Below are positions 10,501 through 16,873 of a stretch of 64,000 bases of DNA, one piece after another. This DNA comes from Nitrospirota bacterium (lineage in GTDB: Bacteria; Nitrospirota; Thermodesulfovibrionia; Thermodesulfovibrionales; Magnetobacteriaceae), in assembly GCA_015233725.1 (NCBI GenBank), contig JADFXD010000003.1, positions 1 to 64,000 on the forward strand, given 5' to 3'. How positions within the stretch are numbered: the first letter of the stretch is position 1; every line of letters starts with the position of its first letter. Under the pieces are notes generated by a model. The model was given only the letters and a program-made list of their open reading frames with translations, was not told the DNA's origin and did not search any database. A program made the translations under genes and the position numbers.

Positions 10501-11013
10501 AGACTGACCGTTAAATTTAAAACCAAGGGCATAGAATATAGACGATAACATAAAATGTGTGTTAGCTACAGTTAGCCCAGCTTTTTCTATCTCTCCCTTC
10601 ACAACGGAGTTATAAAAGGCATTAAGTGAACTACTAATAGAAGTTCCCGATGGGAAAAAAGATTGTATTACACCTGAATTCTTGTTGGCGTAAACCATCA
10701 CATAACCAGCATCAGCACCCTTCGCAGATTTAAAAGATACTTCATAGGCTATCACCTCATCATTAGAGTTGTAAAACGGTTGCACGGTTAAGATTGAGGC
10801 ACCATTCCAATCTTCGTAGCCTGCTTTCGATCCTTTGGACTTAACAAATCCATCGGCTATTTTCACTGCATCATCTGAACTGATCAACGCCGATGTCGTT
10901 GCACTATATACGCTCTGCGGTATCAGCAACAGTAGCAACACAAGGACTGCGAATATTTGTACTATGTGGGACTGTAGATACTTCATCTTTAGGTTATCGT
11001 TTCCTTTAAACAT
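7597..11013 (-). CDS. Secreted C10 (streptopain)-like cysteine protease with crystallin-like and tandem repeat domains
   Basis: The 1138-residue product starts with a signal peptide (hydrophobic core about 18-33, cleavage near SVYSA). A Spi/C10-type propeptide region follows (about 40-215). The protease domain has the Cys motif SGCVPVAVAIVLEYW (Cys303), a later NHAVVAYSY His motif and NMGWG. It continues with a beta/gamma-crystallin-like segment (ITLYQDINYGGRSY), a fibronectin-like segment and a Ser/Thr-rich segment (about 690-790). Four ~83-residue carboxypeptidase-regulatory-like repeats end the protein. A second ATG ten codons in (MKYLQ) is an alternative start; GGAGA precedes the first. 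The likely role is an extracellular or surface protease. The last ~20 residues depart from the repeat pattern, suggesting a frayed C-terminus. Confidence 0.82.
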   Translation of the reverse strand: MFKGNDNLKMKYLQSHIVQIFAVLVLLLLLIPQSVYSATTSALISSDDAVKIADGFVKSKGSKAGYEDWNGASILTVQPFYNSNDEVIAYEVSFKSAKGADAGYVMVYANKNSGVIQSFFPSGTSISSSLNAFYNSVVKGEIEKAGLTVANTHFMLSSIFYALGFKFNGQSDMLANVRQENGWYIFASMPLPSALSFGKGLSVKSATFEIKSKEDQQQEDFRSALIEQNYSTDFFRETRSGAIKGMIKSMPPLEENGEGIVTHPPHKKDSSWNIDRTMLSNFWQEDFTWTKGGTINGRCVSGCVPVAVAIVLEYWFKNDFPNLIDTTSCSSCNTTDVTSTCIRNMINDIRGILGTDCEKDINGNIGADTYTGDNMINIAKYVNSRGYGLAMTSNTNGNDSEWADVMTDIDIQAPPIVNIYVDSNGIATQGGGVTNHAVVAYSYNAYNNAYSDTYCLNMGWGLGTDQCIFRKNNLYGTYNIFTKYACLFWDINYSGKAFCPAANMNYSWIGSEWNDQLSSVSLQGEEITLYQDINYGGRSYTSNTSIPNLVNVNFNDITSSFKSKSITPTWITIPGQATLVSPSGMTVATKPTYTWNAVPGATYYKLQIYDAGNNNIIADKAYAASELGCSGGCTCSLTPSTTAVNGYTTEALANGQYWWIVSAANSAGWGTWSGALIFNVSIKSISIISPQNGEVLTGGSTYTIKWNSSGLTGSNNLTVLFDPGTTGSTWGYVKQNLPVTTKSYDWAVSNDADLPNAVVYVCNAFGWPYEACDSKQISIKKSTIPHYVGSITGNVYVGYINGPPLSGANVTCGGQSATTGSDGSYSIANIPAGNQTLSITASGYISVNRPLSISAGANLYAGKDALTASNSTCSITGNVYIGYINGPPLSGATVTCGGQSTTTGSDGSYSLYNIFAGSNQTLSITASGYSSVNRPLSINAFPGANLYVGKDALTSSGSTGSITGNVYIGYINGPPLSGATVTCGGQSATTVSDGSYSIANIPAGNQTLSITASGYSSVNRPLSISAGANLYAGKDALISSGSTGSIHGNVYIGYINGPPLSGATVTCGGQSTTTISDGSYSIGNIPPGNQTLSITASVYSSVSRPLSISSGVDLYAGEDALHLRVLPNVIPFNVLLYP
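7630..8655 (-). repeat. Four tandem ~250-bp coding repeats
   Basis: Each unit encodes SITGNVY(I/V)GYINGPPLSGA, then a conserved CGGQS, SDGSYS, NQTLSITAS and GANLYAGKDAL series. The units are near-identical at DNA level, with spacing of about 246-258 bp, so they could expand or contract by recombination. The first 22 residues of a fifth unit appear at about 7306-7375. Confidence 0.9.
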
Positions 11014-11140
11014 ACATTCTCCGAGAAATCTATTATATTCTAAATCACCAGTAAAACCGGCCTGAGTATCCTGATTATCTTATTGCTCAAAACGGCTAAA
11101 ATCAAGGCAATATACATCCGCTGCCTTAAAGCTTGCACAG

Positions 11141-11218
11141 GAAGGGCTCAAGGGGACTGCTCCCCTTGCAGGGGGGTCTAGGGGGGGCGGAGCCGCCCAC
11201 TATTTTCTTCTTTTTTTT
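11141..11218 (+). repeat. GC-rich palindromic repeat, type A, plus orientation
   Basis: GGGCTCAAGGGGACTGCTCCCC forms the first hairpin and GGGGGGCGGAGCCGCCC the second, followed by a pyrimidine tail ending in T8. It sits between the pse genes and the protease gene. Bases 11014-11140 show no gene. Confidence 0.85.
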
Positions 11219-11222
11219 ATAT

Positions 11223-12380
11223 TCATAGTTTGGCGATTTCGGATGCGATCTTAGCGGCGTCTGCATCGATCGTTGACTCATTACTGATGACGATGGTCTT
11301 TACGTTAAATAGCGCCTTTAGATCGGAGATAAAGCCATCTGGTACCTCAGATGCCGTATTGAGGGCAAAGACCACCGTGTCGTACTTAAACTGGGCGTAT
11401 AGCTCAGGCAACACATCGTAGCTCCCCAGGAAGGTCGCAATCCCCCTGGCCTCAAGAAATTCCCTTGCCGCCTGTTGCTGTACCAGGAACCTGACCCCAA
11501 CGCCAAAGCGCTCAATCAGCGCCCTTGCCACCGCCAGCACCCTTAACAACACGTCATAGCCCTCCATTTGTGGCACCGTCACGTAGTAGATGACCTTGAC
11601 GGAGGCATCGTTGTATGCCTTTTGATACACCGAGGCATTGATCTCCCGCAAGTGGGGTTGTGTGCTTATGAGCTCAATGACGCCTTTGAGGGTGAAGTCC
11701 TTACCCGCATCCGTTAAGACATCGTAGAGACGGTTCATGAATTCGAGGTCGGAGGGGGTATCCACCGATATCCTGTGTCTTACGCGGTAGAACACCTCTT
11801 CATCTCTGAAGCTAAGACGTTTTACGTGAGCAAACCTTTCGGGATAGACGCCTTGAACGTAGACGGGGAAGTGGTGCTCTCTGAGGTGAGGCGTATCCGA
11901 TAGTTTATCGGCAAGGGCCCACATCCACCGCCTTGCAACCAGGATGCCCTCATGTATTGGATACACACCGTTGATCGGTTCAAAGACGACGTAGCCGGCA
12001 TCCTCGACATCCCTGAGGGCGCCAACTAGCAGGTCTATGGTCAGTGGATTGAGCAGCGGACAATCGCCACTTGCAAGGACACAGATATCGGCCTCATAGA
12101 GCGCTGCGGCTGCCGTAAGCCTGCCCACCACGTCATTTACATCCCCGTCGTAGATAAATAGCTCAAGGGCGTGTTCCTGGGCAAACCCTCTCAATTCCTC
12201 GCTCTCTGCCTCGCCTGGTGCGCATATGACGACCTGGTCAACCAAACCGCATTCCCTCAACCTGTGGGACACCCACGTAAGGAGCATCTTGCCCCCGATT
12301 TGCCTAAGATGTTTCCGGGGCAGCCGGGTCGACGTCAGTCTTACAGGCACAAATGCCACTGTCCTGCCCTTGACGCTCAC
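11223..12380 (-). CDS. PseF/SpsF-like cytidylyltransferase fused to a PseG-like segment
   Basis: The N-terminal ~240 residues are a CMP-sugar (KDO/neuraminate-type) cytidylyltransferase of the SpsF/PseF kind. It has the nucleotide-binding start FVPVRLTSTRLPRKHL, an acidic loop with ASGDCPLLNP, and GRL-TAA. The last ~130 residues (from about 255) resemble the N-terminal half of PseG, the UDP-sugar hydrolase of pseudaminate synthesis (RVLAVARAL, then a loop into LPELYAQFKYDTVVF). The gene overlaps pseC by 4 bases (ATGA), so translation is coupled. By context it would activate a nonulosonic acid with CTP. A half-length PseG module would not be expected to be catalytically complete. Confidence 0.8.
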   Translation of the reverse strand: MSVKGRTVAFVPVRLTSTRLPRKHLRQIGGKMLLTWVSHRLRECGLVDQVVICAPGEAESEELRGFAQEHALELFIYDGDVNDVVGRLTAAAALYEADICVLASGDCPLLNPLTIDLLVGALRDVEDAGYVVFEPINGVYPIHEGILVARRWMWALADKLSDTPHLREHHFPVYVQGVYPERFAHVKRLSFRDEEVFYRVRHRISVDTPSDLEFMNRLYDVLTDAGKDFTLKGVIELISTQPHLREINASVYQKAYNDASVKVIYYVTVPQMEGYDVLLRVLAVARALIERFGVGVRFLVQQQAAREFLEARGIATFLGSYDVLPELYAQFKYDTVVFALNTASEVPDGFISDLKALFNVKTIVISNESTIDADAAKIASEIAKL

Positions 12381-13618
12381 GCCGCTACCCCTGCTGCCAT
12401 TACCGCATAGACCCTCTCTATGACATCCCCCACCTGTGACTCAGACAGCGACGGGTAGATCGGTAGGCTTATCTCCCGCTGGTAGAAGTCCTCTGCTATG
12501 GGACACAGACCCCTATCGTAGCCCATTGCCCTATAGAAGGGGTGTTGATAGACCGGCACATAGTGTACGGCGACGCCAACACCGGCATCCCTTAATCCGT
12601 CGATCACTTGCGCCTTTTTTTCCTTATACCCGTCCTTGAGCCTTATAAAATAGAGGTGCCAGGCGCTTTGTGCGTAGTCTCTCTCCGGTGGGGTATAGAA
12701 ATATGGATTATTGTGAAATGCCTCGCTATAGGTCTCTGCAATATGTCGTCTCTTCTGAATAAACCCCTCGAGCTTACCCAACTGAGACCGGCCTAGTGCT
12801 GCCTGAAAGTCCGTCATGATGTAGTTGTATCCCAGATGGTGCATCTCATACAGCCAGGGTTCGTTGTCTTTTGGCATGTCTCTGTTGATCCCGTGCTGCC
12901 TAAACGACCTGAGTCTGTCATACAATGCCCTGTCGTTAGTCAACACTGCCCCCCCCTCCCCTGTTGTTATCGCCTTTACGGGGTGGAAGCTCAACACCGA
13001 CATGTGCGCGTGCAGACAGCAGCCAACGCTCCTGTATGCGTTGACGCTATTGAGGGGCGTGTCGTTTGATCGGATTCGTTCTTTTCCGCTGCAGGTCGCA
13101 CCTGCCTCCTTACAGTGGCGGGGTTTGTACCTGGCGCCAAGGGCATGGCAGGCATCCTCAACGACAGTGAGACCGTGTCTCTGAGCCAACTCAAACACCC
13201 CCTCATTGTCTACCGGATGGCCGGCAAAGGCAACGGGCACGATCAGCCTTGTCTTATCGGTGATCAGGGGAGCAATCCCTGATAAGTCAATGTTGCCGGT
13301 ATCGGGTTCAATGTCCGCAAAGACCGGTCTTGCCCCCAGATACAGTCCGGCATTGGCCGTTGCCACAAATGTTGTAGGGCTCGTGATAAACTCATCCCCC
13401 ACTTCCACTCCGGCGGCAAAATATGCACCGTGCAAGGCGGAAGTCCCGGAGTTAAACACCACCGCATAAGAGGCGCCTACACTGGCAGCAAGGCCCTCTT
13501 CAAATGCCTCGGAGACCCTCCCCCTGGTGATAAAGTCCGAGCGTAAGACCTTCACTACCTCAGCGATGTCACCTTCATCGATAGTCTGCCTTCCATAGGT
13601 AATGCGATCTAAGGACAT
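12377..13618 (-). CDS. pseC: PseC-type sugar-nucleotide aminotransferase with an in-frame insertion
   Basis: A PLP-dependent DegT/DnrJ/EryC1 aminotransferase, expected to make UDP-4-amino-4,6-dideoxy-AltNAc, the second step of pseudaminate synthesis. Family motifs include FNSGTSALHGAY (55-66), SPTTFVATANA (80-90), VEDACHALGARY and SFHPVKAITTGEGG with PLP lysine K215. Between GARYK (ending 165) and HAHMSVLSFHP there are about 32 residues not expected in the family (about 166-197). The matching DNA contains a piece of the dispersed type B repeat. The insertion lies just before the PLP-lysine strand, so activity may be altered. The start at 13618 fits the family start with ITYGRQTIDE. Confidence 0.9.
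   Translation of the reverse strand: MSLDRITYGRQTIDEGDIAEVVKVLRSDFITRGRVSEAFEEGLAASVGASYAVVFNSGTSALHGAYFAAGVEVGDEFITSPTTFVATANAGLYLGARPVFADIEPDTGNIDLSGIAPLITDKTRLIVPVAFAGHPVDNEGVFELAQRHGLTVVEDACHALGARYKPRHCKEAGATCSGKERIRSNDTPLNSVNAYRSVGCCLHAHMSVLSFHPVKAITTGEGGAVLTNDRALYDRLRSFRQHGINRDMPKDNEPWLYEMHHLGYNYIMTDFQAALGRSQLGKLEGFIQKRRHIAETYSEAFHNNPYFYTPPERDYAQSAWHLYFIRLKDGYKEKKAQVIDGLRDAGVGVAVHYVPVYQHPFYRAMGYDRGLCPIAEDFYQREISLPIYPSLSESQVGDVIERVYAVMAAGVAA
13028..13123 (-). repeat. Repeat-derived in-frame insertion inside pseC
   Basis: About 96 bp with no counterpart in typical pseC. The stretch 13079-13112 on the plus strand (TTCTTTTCCGCTGCAGG, then TCGCACCTGCC) closely matches the intergenic type B repeat at about 38334-38368. 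The palindrome CAGGTCGCACCTG is shared exactly. The remaining bases are not recognised. The reading frame stays open through the insertion. Confidence 0.7.
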
Positions 13619-13635
13619 AGCTTGCTCATCACCGT

Positions 13636-13690
13636 AAAGAAAGAAAAGAAAGAAGAGGGGCGGCCAGGCGGCCTCCCTTTTTTCTCTCTT
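13636..13690. repeat. GC-rich palindromic repeat between pseB and pseC
   Basis: A purine tract of AAAGAAAAG type, the hairpin GGGGCGGCCAGGCGGCCTCCC, then a T-rich tail. It separates two genes that would otherwise form one operon. Confidence 0.75.
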
Positions 13691-13728
13691 TTTATGGTTG
13701 AACTATTTTCTCTGCGCAACGCGAGTTA

Positions 13729-14727
13729 TTAGAACTGCTTTAGGCACTCTGCCATCTGTTCAACGGTCAACCACCAATCGTTTTTGTCGCTGCGGTATAC
13801 ATAGTTGTCAGGTAGTCTCCTGCAGTGCTTGTACCTGCTGACATCTTTTACGTCGAGGTGCAACTCCGACATCACTATATAGAGGACCTTGCCATTGTGC
13901 TCATACTCGATGGTTGTACCCGCCTCATCGCTTGAGATGAGGGTCTCATGGATCTTCTCCCCGGGACGGCAGCCGACAACCTTTATCTTGCAGTTGGGAG
14001 ATATGGCATCGACGAGGTCTGTTATCTTCATGCTTGGTATCTTAGGGACAAAGACCTCTCCGCCGACAGAGCCAACCAACGCCGTGTTGACCAACTCTAC
14101 GGACTCCTCGATGGTTATCCAGAATCTGGTCATACGCAGGTCCGTAACGGGCAGCTCAGTTGCCCCATCTCTGATGAGCTTTAAGAACAGGGGGATGACA
14201 CTGCCCCTGCTGGCTACAACGTTACCGTATCTGACAACCGCAAACCTGGTATCCTTTGCACCCACGTAGGCGCTTGCCGAGACAAATATCTTCTCCATCG
14301 CCAACTTTGTGGCGCCATAGAGGTTTACCGGGCTTACGGCCTTATCGGTGGATAAGGCGATGACCTTCCTGACACCATTGTCTATAGCCGCCTCGACGAT
14401 GTTCTGGGCGCCGATGATGTTGGTCTTGACCACCTCGAATGGGTTATACTCGGCAGCCAGCACGTGCTTGAGAGCGGCTGCGTGGATCACGTAATCCACC
14501 CCGTTAAAGGCCCTGTACAACCTCTCCCTGTCTCTGATATCACCTATGAAGTATCGTATTGGATACTTATGCCGGGGATAGACAAAGGACATCTCGTGCT
14601 GTTTATGTTCATCTCTGCTAAAGATGATGAGTTTTTTTACATTAAAGTTCTCAAATACGTATTGGGTATACCTCTTGCCAAAGAACCCTGTCCCTCCGGT
14701 AATGAGAATAGTCTTGTTGTTTAACAT
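13729..14727 (-). CDS. pseB: UDP-GlcNAc 4,6-dehydratase (inverting), PseB type
   Basis: A short-chain dehydrogenase/reductase that begins pseudaminic acid synthesis by dehydrating and epimerising UDP-GlcNAc. It shows GGTGFFGKRY (NAD(P)-binding loop, 11-20), FSRDEHKQHEM, IHAAALKHV, LSTDKAVSPVNLYGATK (the active-site region with the Y-x3-K pair) and VRYGNV. The 332-residue length is typical. It is the upstream member of a minus-strand pseB-pseC-(pseF/G-like) group, with a repeat copy in the gap before pseC. In flagellated bacteria this pathway usually serves flagellin or capsule glycosylation; no transferase is seen in the window. Confidence 0.95.
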   Translation of the reverse strand: MLNNKTILITGGTGFFGKRYTQYVFENFNVKKLIIFSRDEHKQHEMSFVYPRHKYPIRYFIGDIRDRERLYRAFNGVDYVIHAAALKHVLAAEYNPFEVVKTNIIGAQNIVEAAIDNGVRKVIALSTDKAVSPVNLYGATKLAMEKIFVSASAYVGAKDTRFAVVRYGNVVASRGSVIPLFLKLIRDGATELPVTDLRMTRFWITIEESVELVNTALVGSVGGEVFVPKIPSMKITDLVDAISPNCKIKVVGCRPGEKIHETLISSDEAGTTIEYEHNGKVLYIVMSELHLDVKDVSRYKHCRRLPDNYVYRSDKNDWWLTVEQMAECLKQF

Positions 14728-14737
14728 GATTTAATCT

Positions 14738-15757
14738 CTAATACCTTCCTACACACCTGAATGTCCCCGTTGGGGTAATAGACAGATCAACCATGTTGAA
14801 CTTGACCTCGCTCTCTCTAACAACGTTCAGGCCATCCCTTTTTGCCTCAAGTGCCTCTCTCTTGTTTGGACAGATGGCTATGTTATCGACGCGTTCTTTT
14901 TCGGTGTAGTAGGCAACGTAATCGCGGTTTACAATCCCGATTGGCTCTGAGGCGCGGGCTTTATGTATGGAGCGCTTGCTCTGGATGTTAAACACCTCAA
15001 GGATATATGTATCATAATCCTTGAGTCTAACGAACAGATGGTCCCTTGATATTCCATAAAAACTACCCGCGTCCCTGAGTACGAGGTGGGGGATAACGGG
15101 GTTTAGGTTGTTATATATCCTGATTATTTCAGAGTTTTCACCGCCGCCTGGTTCAACGTAAACAGTGTACCTGCTAAACAGGTAACACCTCTCATCCGCC
15201 TTCCCTTGACACGGCCTTGGCTCCTCGGAAGAGTTGACGACTGCCCTGGCATCGGGATACCGTGCGTTTTCAACCACACTAGCAACCCCGTGCTCCCTCA
15301 CCGGTGGAAGGGGAAGCTCAAGAGGCAACGGCGGCACAGATGGAGTATCCACGGCTGTTGTAAGGGTAAAGTCAAACTCCACGCGTCCTTGTCTGATTAT
15401 ATGGCCTCTGAGGGTGTTACCTTCACAATCATCGGCATCTGCCTCCCACCTCTCATTGTCAATGGGGTTTGTAATCTTCACCCAGTTCTTTCCATAGTCG
15501 CCAAAGAGGTTTAACTCCTGAGCTGAGTTGTTGGAGTACTGGATGATAAGCCTTCCGCTACTGCGTGGGGTGTCGGTAAACATAAGCCACCCGGAGTTGC
15601 GTTCCTCGCCTCTTTTATATACCGTCCAGGGCACCTTGACGTTCTTTTTTATAGCAACCAGGCACTGTGCCCACAACTGGTCAACAGACACAAAACACAC
15701 CATAACCAACAACGTAAATATGGCAACCGTAACCCTCTGACATACCCTAAAGTCCAT
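14738..15757 (-). CDS. Secreted protein of unknown function
   Basis: I do not recognise the family. The protein has a signal peptide (hydrophobic about 10-28, ending near LWAQC), so it may be exported or a lipoprotein-like product. A beta-rich domain of about 120 residues (TPRSSGRLIIQYSN, NWVKITNP) leads to a proline-rich linker (PSVPPLPLELPLPP), then a second domain with several Cys residues. The ATG at 15757 is preferred because AAGGAGG precedes it by 6 bases; an upstream in-frame ATG at 15796 has no such site. It lies 10 bases upstream of pseB on the same strand and may be co-transcribed with the pse genes. Confidence 0.75.
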   Translation of the reverse strand: MDFRVCQRVTVAIFTLLVMVCFVSVDQLWAQCLVAIKKNVKVPWTVYKRGEERNSGWLMFTDTPRSSGRLIIQYSNNSAQELNLFGDYGKNWVKITNPIDNERWEADADDCEGNTLRGHIIRQGRVEFDFTLTTAVDTPSVPPLPLELPLPPVREHGVASVVENARYPDARAVVNSSEEPRPCQGKADERCYLFSRYTVYVEPGGGENSEIIRIYNNLNPVIPHLVLRDAGSFYGISRDHLFVRLKDYDTYILEVFNIQSKRSIHKARASEPIGIVNRDYVAYYTEKERVDNIAICPNKREALEAKRDGLNVVRESEVKFNMVDLSITPTGTFRCVGRY

Positions 15758-15985
15758 TGAAACCTCCTTATTTAACCTTATATTAATTTCAGGCATTAAT
15801 TGAACCTGTTACATTTTACAATTTTCTGCCTGATTTAATCTATAGGCCCAATTGCATCATATAGAATCTATATGAAATTTATAGCGCGTTTCGATCCGAT
15901 TCGTATAAGGCAGTAGCGAACGATGGGAGATAAAGGAGAGGGAAAGAAGGTAGGGCTTTATATTCCTTTTATTTCTTTTGTCAAC

Positions 15986-16016
15986 TTAGCTATGGGTAGG
16001 TGTTTTATGTTATAAT
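15986..16016 (+). promoter_or_regulatory. Promoter region of the chemotaxis cluster
   Basis: A perfect TATAAT (16011-16016) lies 36 bases before cheY. Upstream is CTATGGGTAGGT (15990-16001), nearly the same string as before fliL (CTATGGGTACGT, 56517-56528). The -35 region is weak (TTAGCT), so an activator or an alternative sigma factor is possible. Confidence 0.5.
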
Positions 16017-16051
16017 ATACCATTATATAAAGTTATACAGGAGGTTGTTCA

Positions 16052-16420
16052 ATGGCTAAGAGGATTATGATCATCGATGATTCGGCCACTCTGAGGGAGG
16101 TTGTAAAGGCCACACTGCTTAAGGCCGGCTATGAGGTGCTGGAGGCGGTAGATGGTAAGGACGCGTTGAAAAAGATTGCCGGGCAGAAGATCAACCTGAT
16201 CGTATGTGACGTAAATATGCCCAATATGGATGGCATAACCTTTCTCAAAGAAATAAAGCAGCAGACAGCTCACAAGTTTGTCCCGATCATCATGCTGACG
16301 ACCGAGTCTCAGGAGACAAAGAAGCAGGAGGGTAAGGCCGCCGGAGCCAAGGCATGGGTCGTAAAACCATTTAAACCTGAAACAATGCTGGCAGCCGTTG
16401 AAAAACTTATACTGCCATAA
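16052..16420 (+). CDS. cheY: Chemotaxis response regulator CheY
   Basis: A single receiver domain of 122 residues. The acidic pair D9/D10, phosphoacceptor D53 (CDVNMPNMDG), T83 and K105 (VVKPF) are all in their conserved places. It is expected to receive phosphate from the CheA encoded downstream and bind the flagellar switch (FliM at 57.1 kb). AGGAGG lies 7 bases before the ATG. It starts the cheY-STAS-cheA-mcp cluster; a repeat copy separates it from the STAS gene. Confidence 0.95.
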   Translation: MAKRIMIIDDSATLREVVKATLLKAGYEVLEAVDGKDALKKIAGQKINLIVCDVNMPNMDGITFLKEIKQQTAHKFVPIIMLTTESQETKKQEGKAAGAKAWVVKPFKPETMLAAVEKLILP

Positions 16421-16481
16421 AAAAAAGATGTTGTATTATGAGTATTTGCCTCAATGTAAGTCACAAACCTGCGCAAGATGG

Positions 16482-16558
16482 CGCGTCAAGGGCACTGGTG
16501 TCCCCTTGTGGGTGGGTCTGAGGGAGGGCAAAGCCCTCCCATCTCTCCCCCCTTCTTA
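16482..16558 (+). repeat. GC-rich palindromic repeat, type A, plus orientation
   Basis: GCGTCAAGGGCACTGGTGTCCCCTT, a GGGTCTGAGGG link, a GAGGGCAAAGCCCTC hairpin and a CT-rich tail. It lies within the chemotaxis cluster between cheY and the STAS gene and may attenuate readthrough. Confidence 0.8.
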
Positions 16559-16581
16559 AATGCACTAACCGGGAGGATTTT

Positions 16582-16872
16582 ATGCTGGTGAACATGGATA
16601 AAGATAAGACAACGCACAGGCTTACAGTGGATGGCGAGATGACAATAGTCAACGCCATTGAAATAAAAAAGACCTTTGCCGATGCCCTGGAGGGTTGCTT
16701 GGAGCTGGAGGTAGACCTCTCCAAGGTAAGCGAGTTTGATACCGCGGGCTTTCAACTGCTGTTGATGCTCAAGCTGGCGGCTCAGAAGCAAAACAAGGGA
16801 TTTCGCGTGATCGCCCACAGCCCCTCTACTACACAGGTGCTGAATATATATAATATGAAGGGAGAGTTTTGA
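16582..16872 (+). CDS. STAS-domain protein (anti-anti-sigma-like)
   Basis: A 96-residue single STAS domain. It has the expected beta-alpha pattern and the phosphoacceptor loop DLSKVSEFDTAGFQLLL, in which a Thr sits at the usual Ser/Thr site. Such proteins either counter anti-sigma factors or, next to cheA as here, act in chemotaxis-like complexes. The gene ends one base before the cheA start and has its own GGGAGG site. Its partner cannot be named from sequence. Confidence 0.87.
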   Translation: MLVNMDKDKTTHRLTVDGEMTIVNAIEIKKTFADALEGCLELEVDLSKVSEFDTAGFQLLLMLKLAAQKQNKGFRVIAHSPSTTQVLNIYNMKGEF

Positions 16873-16873
16873 T

